The notes under the pieces were generated by a model, which ran no database searches, was not told the origin of the DNA, and saw only the letters and a program-made list of their open reading frames with translations. This document shows, one piece after another, positions 24,885 through 32,045 of a stretch of DNA of 64,000 nucleotides (positions within the stretch are counted from its first letter, which is position 1; each line of letters opens with the position of its first letter). The position numbers and the translations under genes are program-made. This DNA is from Litoribrevibacter euphylliae (GTDB taxonomy: Bacteria; Pseudomonadota; Gammaproteobacteria; Pseudomonadales; Litoribrevibacteraceae): the NCBI RefSeq assembly GCF_042646085.1, contig NZ_JBHRSZ010000004.1:992001-1056000 (forward strand). Reading direction: 5' to 3'.

Positions 24885-26824
24885 ATCACCTGATCCCTGA
24901 TCACCAAAATTTACCAACCTCGCTCGATGCGGGGTTTATTTTTGCCGATGGTATTAGTTGGGGGTCTATCGCTGGCGAATGCCAGCAAAAAGCGCCCGAA
25001 GGTGCGCGACTAGATGCGCTACGCGAAGCGGAGCGTAATAGGCTAGTCAAAAGGCCCAAAAGTCCGACAGGCACTTTTGGGGCGAAAAAAGAGGGTTCGG
25101 AGCACGAAAACAAGCCCAAAGAACGAACTGTCACAGAAATCGAGCCTGTAGATTCAAAATACGAGCGAATCCATGGGGCGGGCAAGTACACAGTTGTCCA
25201 GCATCGCGAATGGTCGGACGAATACCGTTTTTCTACCCGTGTTGAGGGCGTGGGGATCATGCCGCCACCCGCTCAAAGCGGCCAACGAATCACTGAAATG
25301 CTTTCAATGCGTGGCGCCCGCAAGATTTCCGAGTCTTGTTTTTACAACGCGACAATCAACGGTGGTTACACCACGTTTTTAACGCTGACACTTGATACTG
25401 AGGCCCGCGCACGAATCATGCCTCAGATCACCGAAGGCCCGACGACGATTCTGAAATACAGCAAGAATGGAGTGATCACGCCGCATTGCACTTGGCTGTA
25501 TGAGGGCCGAGAACTGAACGATCACACAATTCAAAAAGAGCTTTCCCGTTTCCTTGATGGTGCCCAGAAAATATACCAGCGCGGGTTCATTGCTCACTAC
25601 AAACGTTACGCAAAACGCTACATCGACGGGAATCCATACACACCGATTGAATTCGGGAAATTCTCAGTTAAACCGAACAAGGTGACGCGCCAAAGTACTA
25701 CGGAATTGGGGCTTGAGGGCAACTGCAAAAACATACAGCCAGGTCGACCATATTCAAAATTAAACTATGACTCCGGTTATACGGTATTCAAGAAGAAGAT
25801 CGAGCGCCCGTCTGTTCCAAAATATCTACGTGCTACGGCTGAGCCATCACTTGATGATATTCGTAAGAACCTAAAGCACTTAACGCAGGCCGCAAAGATC
25901 GTCACGACAGAGGAAAAGTGCAATTTCGAAGGCCCGAAAGATGGCCTCTATACGCCTGTCTATTTCAGTAACAAGCTGCATTACTGCTGGGTTGTTGAAG
26001 TGCCAAAGAATGAGCTCGGTCAGGACAACCCGCACATTCATTTGATGATGAAATGGAGTGTGCCGTTTGAGTTCTTCCCAGCTTGGGCCGCTCGTTTAGA
26101 GAAGCTTTGGGGGCAGGGCTTCGCCCATCTTGAGAAGATCAAAGAGCCAGAGAATGCAGGCGCGTACATGGCAAAGGCCGCGAACTACATGACAAAAGGC
26201 GCGGACGGTGAAGAGGATTGCGGCCAGGGCACAGTTCGTGGCAATCGCTACGGGATTAGCAAAGCAGCAAGGGCGCCGGAATGGGTAACGCTGTTTGAAT
26301 CTGAACTTGGGATCATGGGCAGTCTGATCTATGACATGCACAACCACTACGAAGAGGTAAACAACGACCTGAAAGCCCAGCGTTCGACACTGGGTGAAAT
26401 GTTGCAGGACTACAAAGACGCACCTGAACCGGAAAAATACCAGAAAAAGCGCATATCAATTGGTAAAGCGCTTGAGAAGGTTCGTACAAAAATCAAATCG
26501 CTACCGTTCCGAACTGGTAAATACCAGCTTCTAATCAAAGGCGTGGACGCCTTTACCGAGTTTTTCACGTGGGCCACGGCGTCATGTGAGATGCAGCCAA
26601 CCAGATTCACACCACATAAACCACTTCTTAGCGCTTGGAATCCAGATAACAAACCTAGCTGTTGGTCAGTGGATCGGATCAAGAAACGCCAGCATAGACG
26701 CTGGTTTATGCCGAAGCGGCTATTTCTGCAGGATGACGAGTGGAAGAGCATCCGCGAAACCTACGACAACTATTCACCACCTGAACGAGAAAACTACTTA
26801 GGGGAGTTCTACAGCTATGCGTAG
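24881..26824 (+). CDS. Rolling-circle replication initiator (HUH endonuclease, PM2 P12-like)
   Basis: A 647-residue Rep of the phiX174 gpA superfamily. The metal site is NPHIHLMM with His385 and His387; about 40 residues later come two tyrosines each followed by xxK: YMAK at 429-432 and YMTK at 436-439, the catalytic pair that nicks and rejoins DNA. A third conserved strand (TTFLTLTL near residue 165) precedes them. PM2 P12, which belongs to this superfamily, is of similar length. The ribosome site for the ATG is GGTGAGG. It would start replication at an origin that may lie inside its own gene, where a perfect hairpin occurs (25055-25081). Confidence 0.85.
   Translation: MNHLIPDHQNLPTSLDAGFIFADGISWGSIAGECQQKAPEGARLDALREAERNRLVKRPKSPTGTFGAKKEGSEHENKPKERTVTEIEPVDSKYERIHGAGKYTVVQHREWSDEYRFSTRVEGVGIMPPPAQSGQRITEMLSMRGARKISESCFYNATINGGYTTFLTLTLDTEARARIMPQITEGPTTILKYSKNGVITPHCTWLYEGRELNDHTIQKELSRFLDGAQKIYQRGFIAHYKRYAKRYIDGNPYTPIEFGKFSVKPNKVTRQSTTELGLEGNCKNIQPGRPYSKLNYDSGYTVFKKKIERPSVPKYLRATAEPSLDDIRKNLKHLTQAAKIVTTEEKCNFEGPKDGLYTPVYFSNKLHYCWVVEVPKNELGQDNPHIHLMMKWSVPFEFFPAWAARLEKLWGQGFAHLEKIKEPENAGAYMAKAANYMTKGADGEEDCGQGTVRGNRYGISKAARAPEWVTLFESELGIMGSLIYDMHNHYEEVNNDLKAQRSTLGEMLQDYKDAPEPEKYQKKRISIGKALEKVRTKIKSLPFRTGKYQLLIKGVDAFTEFFTWATASCEMQPTRFTPHKPLLSAWNPDNKPSCWSVDRIKKRQHRRWFMPKRLFLQDDEWKSIRETYDNYSPPERENYLGEFYSYA
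25055..25081. other. Hairpin inside rep, candidate replication origin
   Basis: CCCAAAAGT (25055-25063), a nine-base loop CCGACAGGC, ACTTTTGGG (25073-25081), perfect arms. Rolling-circle origins in phiX174-type phages lie inside the initiator gene and nick sites often sit on such extrusions. The upstream 35 bases are dense in GCG/CGC steps. Confidence 0.4.
26111..26118 (+). other. KOPS-like octamer
   Basis: GGGCAGGG on +, inside rep, pointing right toward the intact dif-like site at 37116. Confidence 0.35.
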
Positions 26825-26996
26825 CCAATACAAAAAACTAACTGAACTGGTCAACAAGGCCAAAAGCGCAAACATGATCACAAAAGCCGCGCTCGCAATG
26901 CAGGCCACAGAATCAGCCGTTTTGCTGATCGGAAACCTAATCAAGCGCGTTGAACAACTGGAAGAGGAGTTGCAGAAAAATGGCGACACAAAATAG
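26817..26996 (+). CDS. Small phage coiled-coil protein, unknown
   Basis: 59 residues. ATG at 26817 overlaps the end of rep; frame MRSQYKKLTELVNKAKSA then IGNLIKRVEQLEEELQKNG, a heptad-like helix at the end. The following gene begins inside it (26980). No family recognised; coupling and coding style support it. Confidence 0.55.
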   Translation: MRSQYKKLTELVNKAKSANMITKAALAMQATESAVLLIGNLIKRVEQLEEELQKNGDTK

Positions 26997-27414
26997 ACCG
27001 GTGATTGGTTATATCCCTTGTTCCGAATGCGGTAGACGCGCTTCGGTTCATCAAGCGGCAAGGGGAAAAGGGCGATTCTTGTATACCCGTTGTGATGAAT
27101 GCGGATGTGATCAGAGAACCGGAAAAGCGGTTCAAACTCGGTTGTATTACGGCATGGAACGGGTTGTTGATGATGTTGAAATTAAACGACCTGCGAACGT
27201 ACCGGAAGAACAACCAGAGAACCTAGAGAGTTCTAAGGTTCCAGCGGTTTTAGAAGAACCAGAAACACAACCGGATGAACCGGAATTAGAACCGGAAACA
27301 ACCGAGCCACCACAACCGAAAAAAGAACCTAAAGGTGCTGGCATGGCAACGGCGGCGATTTTGGGTGTTGGCCTTGGTTTCTGTCTCAAGATTTTCACAG
27401 GGGGTGCTATATGA
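26980..27414 (+). CDS. Zinc-ribbon membrane protein of the phage
   Basis: 144 residues. N-terminal zinc ribbon with Cys14 and Cys17 (PCSECGR) and Cys39, Cys42, Cys44 (CDECGC); an acidic Pro/Glu-rich linker (about 65-115, many EPE/EPET steps); a membrane helix near the C-terminus (AILGVGLGFCLKIF). GAGGAG lies about ten bases before the ATG. It likely anchors a nucleic-acid- or protein-binding ribbon to the virion membrane; that is inference. It ends with ATGA overlap to the next gene. Confidence 0.65.
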   Translation: MATQNRPVIGYIPCSECGRRASVHQAARGKGRFLYTRCDECGCDQRTGKAVQTRLYYGMERVVDDVEIKRPANVPEEQPENLESSKVPAVLEEPETQPDEPELEPETTEPPQPKKEPKGAGMATAAILGVGLGFCLKIFTGGAI

Positions 27415-27578
27415 CCGAGAAGATTCTAGAGGTTGGGGAGGATGGTGTAGCAGAGGCTAAAGACCAACGCGCACCACAAAAACAAATCAAGCTATCAACG
27501 GTGGGAACTGAGGCTGTAGCAGTAGTTGTTGGTCTTGGACTGTTGTATTCGATGTATAACAAACCTAAAAGGTATTAA
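27411..27578 (+). CDS. Small phage membrane protein, unknown
   Basis: 55 residues; acidic start MTEKILEVGEDG, then one membrane helix TEAVAVVVGLGLLYSMY and a basic tail NKPKRY. It overlaps the previous stop by four bases and is followed by the next gene after three. Typical of the many small membrane proteins in corticovirus-type virions. Confidence 0.6.
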   Translation: MTEKILEVGEDGVAEAKDQRAPQKQIKLSTVGTEAVAVVVGLGLLYSMYNKPKRY

Positions 27579-27581
27579 AAA

Positions 27582-28076
27582 ATGGAAGAAGCACTACAAG
27601 AGCAACAAGAAGCACTCAACGAAAACGCATTGAATAATTTGTCTTTGCTTGAGGGTGAAGTATCGGACGAACCTGAACTATTCGATCCAGAGGAAGCATT
27701 CAAAACCGATGATGCACAGCAAGCAGAGGCAGACGCCGAAGAAGCAGCAGCAAAAGCAGGTGCAGCCATGGCGGTGGGATTTGCTGATACTCTGCTAAGA
27801 ATGCGTTACCCGTTTGTTGTGATTCCTGCTGAACAAAAGGGACAGGTACAGGAAAAGGTTGCGGCTGTGATTTCAAAACACGGCGGTGGGTTGCCTGAGT
27901 GGTTGCAACCGTATTCAGAAGAAATTGAACTGGGTATGACCTTAGCCGCAACGGGCTTCGGTATCTATCTACAGGTTCAAGCGCACAACCAAGCCAACCA
28001 ACCACAACCGGATGAACCTAAAGGGGGTAATGATGCGAGTTCAACCAGTGAACCCGAATACACAATGGGCGAATGA
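27582..28076 (+). CDS. Acidic phage membrane protein, unknown
   Basis: 164 residues. The first 55 are very acidic and Ala/Gln/Glu-rich, a probable coiled coil; a helical middle with MRYPFVVIPAEQKG; one membrane segment about 117-133 (GMTLAATGFGIYLQVQA); a polar tail. It overlaps the packaging ATPase gene by about 44 bases in another frame. Probable structural or packaging-vertex protein from context only. Confidence 0.6.
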   Translation: MEEALQEQQEALNENALNNLSLLEGEVSDEPELFDPEEAFKTDDAQQAEADAEEAAAKAGAAMAVGFADTLLRMRYPFVVIPAEQKGQVQEKVAAVISKHGGGLPEWLQPYSEEIELGMTLAATGFGIYLQVQAHNQANQPQPDEPKGGNDASSTSEPEYTMGE

Positions 28077-28704
28077 ACACACGCTTTACCTAGCCGCTTC
28101 GGGTGGGGGTAAATCACAGGTTTGCAATCAGAACAAAGCGATTCCCGCCAATGCGCGGGTAATCCTTTGGGATCCGACTGACGACCACAAAGGCCACCAC
28201 TTTAAAGACAAGGCTAAATTTGTCCGGGCGTTGATCAAAGGGATTGCTTCGGGTAAAGGCTTTCGTATTGCTTTCAATGGTGTTGCTACTGTTGAAAACT
28301 TTGAATGGTGGTGCGAAGTCGTCTGGGGGTGTTTGGATGGAAATGTTAGAACATACGCCATAGCCGAAGAACTAAGCCAAGTGTGTGTCAGTGCTGGCAA
28401 AGCAACACCCAATGCAGCCGTTTTGCTCAACCAAGGCCGTAAATATGGCCTTGTTTTTCATGGAACAAGCCAGAAGCCGCAAGAAATATCAAAGACTTAC
28501 TACGACCAATGCGAGTTTAAATACGTTGGTCGCCAAAAAGGTTTAGCAATGCGTAAAAAAATGGCGCTTGAAATTGGGGTTACGCCGGAACAGGTCGGAG
28601 CGTTACAACCTTTACAGTTCTATTTTGATGATGGAACGGCTGACGATCCAGAATTGATTACAGTGAAATACAAGAAAGTAACCGGAATAAAACAGGTGGC
28701 GTGA
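28033..28704 (+). CDS. Genome-packaging ATPase (FtsK/HerA type, PM2 P9-like)
   Basis: A 223-residue P-loop ATPase. Walker A AASGGGKS at 21-28, then a strand RVILWDPTDDH, and an acidic Walker-B-like AIAEELS near residue 110, followed by NQGRKYGLVFHGTSQKPQEI, the sensor/arginine region of the FtsK-HerA packaging class. Such enzymes pump dsDNA into capsids of tailless double-jelly-roll viruses. ATG 28033 was chosen: GGGGG (28023-28027) is five bases upstream; ATG 28030 is too close. It couples to the next gene by TGATG. Confidence 0.8.
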   Translation: MRVQPVNPNTQWANEHTLYLAASGGGKSQVCNQNKAIPANARVILWDPTDDHKGHHFKDKAKFVRALIKGIASGKGFRIAFNGVATVENFEWWCEVVWGCLDGNVRTYAIAEELSQVCVSAGKATPNAAVLLNQGRKYGLVFHGTSQKPQEISKTYYDQCEFKYVGRQKGLAMRKKMALEIGVTPEQVGALQPLQFYFDDGTADDPELITVKYKKVTGIKQVA

Positions 28705-29039
28705 TGACTCCGAGAATTGATGAAAGGTATTACTTAGCAGATTTTAAAATTGTGGATGAGAATCAAGTTTGCTACGAAATTCAAGCTACAAGAGCGGCAA
28801 GTTCGAGAGAGCCGTATTCTAACGCCTTGCATGTTGTTAAGTACGGCGAAATACGGGTTAGGTACAACAAAGCGACTGGTAAGATGAAGTTGCTGGGTGA
28901 GTATAAGGGGTTAGGGTTAACCCTTAGAGATGAGCTGGAAATAACACGATTTGTAGAGCTAAATCAGAATATTACGGTTGATGGGTTACGTTATAAAACA
29001 TCAAAAGGCTATTCATTCAACACAAGAAAAGGGGCGTAA
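28704..29039 (+). CDS. Phage protein after the packaging ATPase, unknown
   Basis: 111 residues, beta-rich by eye: YYLADFKIVDENQVCYEIQ, VVKYGEIRVRYNKATGKMKLL, then ELEITRFVELNQ. ATG 28704 shares a base with the ATPase stop (GTG 28701 is in frame). Its stop lies inside the stem of the terminator at 29027, so it ends this operon. No family recognised. Confidence 0.6.
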   Translation: MTPRIDERYYLADFKIVDENQVCYEIQATRAASSREPYSNALHVVKYGEIRVRYNKATGKMKLLGEYKGLGLTLRDELEITRFVELNQNITVDGLRYKTSKGYSFNTRKGA

Positions 29040-29051
29040 AGCCCTTTTTTT
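29027..29051 (+). terminator. Terminator between the middle and late operons
   Basis: AAAAGGGGC-GTAAA-GCCC followed by seven T. The stop codon of the preceding gene falls in the loop. The same hairpin type occurs at 11253 and 22902. Confidence 0.85.
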
Positions 29052-29060
29052 CGTTAATTT

Positions 29061-29116
29061 GAACCTATAGGTTCTCCCTCATTTTTCACTATTGACCGTT
29101 TCGGTTGTTCCTATCC
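29061..29116 (+). promoter_or_regulatory. Late promoter with a 14-bp palindromic operator
   Basis: GAACCTATAGGTTC (29061-29074) is a perfect palindrome; 18 bases later TTGACC (29093-29098) is a good -35, and CATAAA about 18 bases further is a possible -10. It precedes the capsid operon directly after a terminator, so it is the natural late promoter. The palindrome is likely the site of a phage activator or repressor. The same arrangement is fossilised at 12026. Confidence 0.65.
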
Positions 29117-29172
29117 ATAAATCACACCTATCGAAAGACAAAAACAGATTAAACAAACCGATAGGTAATGTA

Positions 29173-29289
29173 ATGAACAAAAAAACAGTAATGATGGTTG
29201 CGACTACTGCAGTAATCGCAGGTGTGACAGTCGCTCTGCTGAACCGTCACGCAAAAACACGCGCCATTCTTAACGGCTCAGGCCAATAA
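29173..29289 (+). CDS. Small phage membrane protein before the capsid gene
   Basis: 38 residues: MNKKTVMMVATTAVIAGVTVALL is a single membrane helix, then a basic tail NRHAKTRAILNGSGQ. It sits between the late promoter and the major capsid gene, as small virion membrane proteins do in PM2-like phages. A decayed copy of its first codons is found at 12137-12169. Confidence 0.65.
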   Translation: MNKKTVMMVATTAVIAGVTVALLNRHAKTRAILNGSGQ

Positions 29290-29301
29290 GGGGGCTTTCT
29301 A

Positions 29302-30117
29302 ATGTCAATTCGACAAATCATCAAGAAAGCCAACTCCTTTACTGGTGTTGCTAACGATAGCCAAGCAACGTTAAAAATCGACGGTGGCCCTACCATTGAC
29401 GAGATCATTATCGACACTAACGGCACTATAACGGACTCAAGCAAGATTAAGCTTGTATCGTTGGTGCTCAATGGTGAAGAGATCGTCCGTGCAACGGGTG
29501 CTCAGCTTAAAATGCTTGAGAACTACAAGAAGCTTTCGGCTGATAATGACAAGTTCGTTATTCCGTTCTCTGACATCACCGCAAACACCTTGGAAGGTCA
29601 ACAGATTACGGGGCTTGTCACGTTCCCGCATGATAACGTCATTCTCAATGTTGAGTTGGGAGATATCTCACCAGCAGCGCCTCAGATTAAAGCACATTTA
29701 AAAGTGTCGCCTTCAACGCCTGTGCGTACCTTCTTGCCAATGATTCGTCAGATTACGTTCACGCCAGACGCTACGGGTGAAAACGATTTCACAACCCTTC
29801 TTCGTGGGCCAGCGTATCGCCGTATTCATTTGAAAGGTGATGTTGCTGGTATGCGTATCGTCAAAGACGGTATTGAGTACATGAACACCACGAAAGGCGT
29901 TAACGATCTGTTGTTGCGTAGAAGCGGGCTAACTCCTCAGTCTGGTTATTTCCACATTGATTTTATCAAGTCTCACTGGAACAAGGTGGATATGTTCCGA
30001 ACGGACGATGTTGTTGAATCATTGGCGATTAAGCCAGATGTAAACACTGTCGCTGCAATGACCATGTTGGTTGAGTCGTTGACGATGTTTAAGACGCCTG
30101 AAAAACGTCTTGTGTAG
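29302..30117 (+). CDS. Major capsid protein, PM2 P2-like double jelly roll
   Basis: A 271-residue soluble beta-rich protein starting MSIRQIIKKANSFTGVAND, with GPTIDEIIIDTNGTI, LLRGPAYRRIHLKGDVAGMRI and a second half from GLTPQSGYFHIDFIKS with DVVESLAIKPDVNTVAAM. Length, N-terminal pattern and the SGYFHIDF and ESL blocks fit the corticovirus P2 coat family (about 269 residues in PM2, from memory). AAGGGGG precedes the ATG. As the coat protein it defines the late operon. A search against P2 would settle it. Confidence 0.8.
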   Translation: MSIRQIIKKANSFTGVANDSQATLKIDGGPTIDEIIIDTNGTITDSSKIKLVSLVLNGEEIVRATGAQLKMLENYKKLSADNDKFVIPFSDITANTLEGQQITGLVTFPHDNVILNVELGDISPAAPQIKAHLKVSPSTPVRTFLPMIRQITFTPDATGENDFTTLLRGPAYRRIHLKGDVAGMRIVKDGIEYMNTTKGVNDLLLRRSGLTPQSGYFHIDFIKSHWNKVDMFRTDDVVESLAIKPDVNTVAAMTMLVESLTMFKTPEKRLV

Positions 30118-30133
30118 GCCGGAGGGATAACCA

Positions 30134-30448
30134 ATGGCAGGAACAGAAACTCAAGAAGATCAGAACTTTGCATGGGATAGTCTGTGGAGCGGACTTACCA
30201 ACGTTACTGTTGCTGGTTTAGGTGTGATGCAGGCTCAAGCTCAGGCTGAGCCCGCCCCTGTTTCCAAAGCTACGGCTGTAACCGCTGTTTCGGAAGCAAC
30301 GCCCGTTGTCGCACAGGTGGGCCAGAACAACAACGGCACGACAGTTATTCAACCAACCACTTCGGGACTCATGGGGAATAAAACCTTGTTGATCGGTGGT
30401 GGTGTGGCGGTTGGCGCGCTGGTGCTCGTCTTGGCGCTGAGGAAGTAA
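30134..30448 (+). CDS. Phage membrane protein, unknown
   Basis: 104 residues. Ala/Gln/Val-rich middle (AQAQAEPAPVSKATAVTAV), then polar linker and a C-terminal membrane helix KTLLIGGGVAVGALVLVLAL with RK at the end. GGAGGG lies nine bases upstream of the ATG. Directly follows the coat gene; likely a virion membrane protein. Confidence 0.62.
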   Translation: MAGTETQEDQNFAWDSLWSGLTNVTVAGLGVMQAQAQAEPAPVSKATAVTAVSEATPVVAQVGQNNNGTTVIQPTTSGLMGNKTLLIGGGVAVGALVLVLALRK

Positions 30449-30451
30449 CGC

Positions 30452-30682
30452 ATGATTCCAGGTTTACCACCGGGTGCAATGCCAAGTGCCACTAACGGCA
30501 GTGGTACACAGTCAATCAGTGGCGGTGAAGCCAAAAGTGGCAACGGCGACTTTTCAGGCGGTCACGCTGGCACGTTCAGCGGGCCAACGCTTAACAAATC
30601 AACAAACGGTCTTGATTGGAAGATGCTTGCCGCCATTGGCGGTGTGGCATTGATGGGCCTAATTATTTGGAAGAAAGTTTGA
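30452..30682 (+). CDS. Gly/Ser-rich phage membrane protein, unknown
   Basis: 76 residues; a Gly/Ser/Asn-rich flexible N-terminal half (GSGTQSISGGEAKSGNGDFSGG) and one C-terminal helix MLAAIGGVALMGLIIW ending KKV. AGGAAG precedes the ATG. Stop overlaps the next start (TGATG). Confidence 0.62.
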   Translation: MIPGLPPGAMPSATNGSGTQSISGGEAKSGNGDFSGGHAGTFSGPTLNKSTNGLDWKMLAAIGGVALMGLIIWKKV

Positions 30683-31029
30683 TGCAAGCTCGGCAGCTAA
30701 CTTGGTCTGATGCGGTCGCTCAGAAACTAGCAATCGCTATGGGTGACGATCAGGCACTTTTTGAACGAGAAGTTCAGGCCGGAATTAGCCATGTTTGGGA
30801 ATTGCTCGGTGGTGATCTGTTAATGATCTGCCGCGCTGAGGGTGACGAACTGGTCGTTTGCTGCTTGCAAGGTAAGAACGTGACAGAAGGTGGGCCGCTC
30901 ATTATTGAAAATGCGCGCCGATGCGGATTCAAGTCTGTCCGATTTCACACTAAGCACGACAAATTAGGTGAGCTGGGTAAAACACTCGGCTTTAAGAAAG
31001 TAGAAACCATTTACGGTCTGGAATTGTAG
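30682..31029 (+). CDS. GNAT-like phage protein
   Basis: 115 residues, starting MQARQLTWSDAVAQ at ATG 30682, which overlaps the previous stop. The second half, IIENARRCGFKSVRFHTKHDKL then LGKTLGFKKVETIYGLEL, has the helix-strand-helix-LGF-strand order of the C-terminal part of GNAT acetyltransferases. The acetyl-CoA loop is not clear, so it may be a structural relic of the fold. The position among structural genes is odd for an enzyme. Confidence 0.5.
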   Translation: MQARQLTWSDAVAQKLAIAMGDDQALFEREVQAGISHVWELLGGDLLMICRAEGDELVVCCLQGKNVTEGGPLIIENARRCGFKSVRFHTKHDKLGELGKTLGFKKVETIYGLEL

Positions 31030-31031
31030 TT

Positions 31032-31451
31032 ATGGGCGGCGGTAGCTCGAAGAGCAAGCAAAGTACAACAACGACGAATAACGTTGATAACCGGGTCTTT
31101 GACTTTGGTGAAGGCGTTAACGGCGCGGTCAATATGATTGACGTAAAGCATTCCAGTGGCGTCAACATCACCGCAACGGATCACGGGGCCATTGATGCCG
31201 CCGCCAATATTGCAAATCGTGCGTTTGATTTTGGGGTTGAGTCGTTATCTGAGACGAATCAACTTGTGAGCAATACGGTTGATCGTCAAATGAGTTCTAA
31301 CGCCCAACAACTTGCGACCATTTCAGACTTGGCAAAGTCCATCAAATTAAATGGACAGACAGACGTGGCAGACAGTATGCAAAACGTTGTGTTTGCTTTA
31401 ACGGCTGGGGCCGTGGCTATCGTTGTTGCTGCAATGGTTAAAAAGGGATAG
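31032..31451 (+). CDS. Phage structural membrane protein, unknown
   Basis: 139 residues: MGGGSSKSKQSTTTTNN start, a beta/helix middle with paired RVFDFGEGV and RAFDFGVES blocks, and a C-terminal membrane helix QNVVFALTAGAVAIVVAAMV with KKG. The repeated FDFG blocks are 41 residues apart. Probable virion protein by context. Confidence 0.62.
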   Translation: MGGGSSKSKQSTTTTNNVDNRVFDFGEGVNGAVNMIDVKHSSGVNITATDHGAIDAAANIANRAFDFGVESLSETNQLVSNTVDRQMSSNAQQLATISDLAKSIKLNGQTDVADSMQNVVFALTAGAVAIVVAAMVKKG

Positions 31452-31454
31452 GGC

Positions 31455-32045
31455 ATGGAACAGGCAAAACTAGGAATGAAAGACTTTGTTCTTACCTTAA
31501 CCGCAGGTGTTGAACAGTTGGTTGATTGGCGAGGTAACGCATTCCACATTTTTGAAGCTGATACTGATGTAACTCTAAATTTCAACGAATCCGGCGAGCG
31601 TATCAAGCGTAAAGCGGGTCAGGGTGGTAATGCGACACGAGAGTATGATCGAGTCATTATTACAAGCGCTGTTGATCAACAAATCCGTATCTCATTGGGT
31701 TACGGCGGCGTAAACGACAACACAGCTCAAGTCACCGGCAACGTAACCGCAAGCTGGGCTGCTTCAAACAACTCAAAAGTCACCGGTGATGTTGTTATCC
31801 CACCGGAAACGGCCGCGCAGGTAATTGGAGCAAATGTTAATCGTCAATCCTTAGCGATTATGTCCAATGAAGACAATCTTTCATCTGTTCGCCTCGGTAC
31901 AGATAACACAGTTAACGGCTCGTCTGGTCTGCCGATTCAGATCGGCGCTACTGCATCTATGAACGCCAAGAACGCATTCTGGGTGTACAACCCGCACACT
32001 ACTGAATCCGTCACTATCCACGTTTTAGAAACAGAGATCATCTAA
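31455..32045 (+). CDS. Candidate penton / spike-base protein
   Basis: 196 residues, beta-rich, no membrane helix: LTLTAGVEQLVDWRGNAFHIF, GGNATREYDRVIITSAVDQQIRISLGYG, and FWVYNPHTTESVTIHVLE at the end, compatible with one jelly roll. It lies one base before the spike gene. In double-jelly-roll phages the penton gene often adjoins the spike gene, so I infer a vertex protein. Confidence 0.5.
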   Translation: MEQAKLGMKDFVLTLTAGVEQLVDWRGNAFHIFEADTDVTLNFNESGERIKRKAGQGGNATREYDRVIITSAVDQQIRISLGYGGVNDNTAQVTGNVTASWAASNNSKVTGDVVIPPETAAQVIGANVNRQSLAIMSNEDNLSSVRLGTDNTVNGSSGLPIQIGATASMNAKNAFWVYNPHTTESVTIHVLETEII

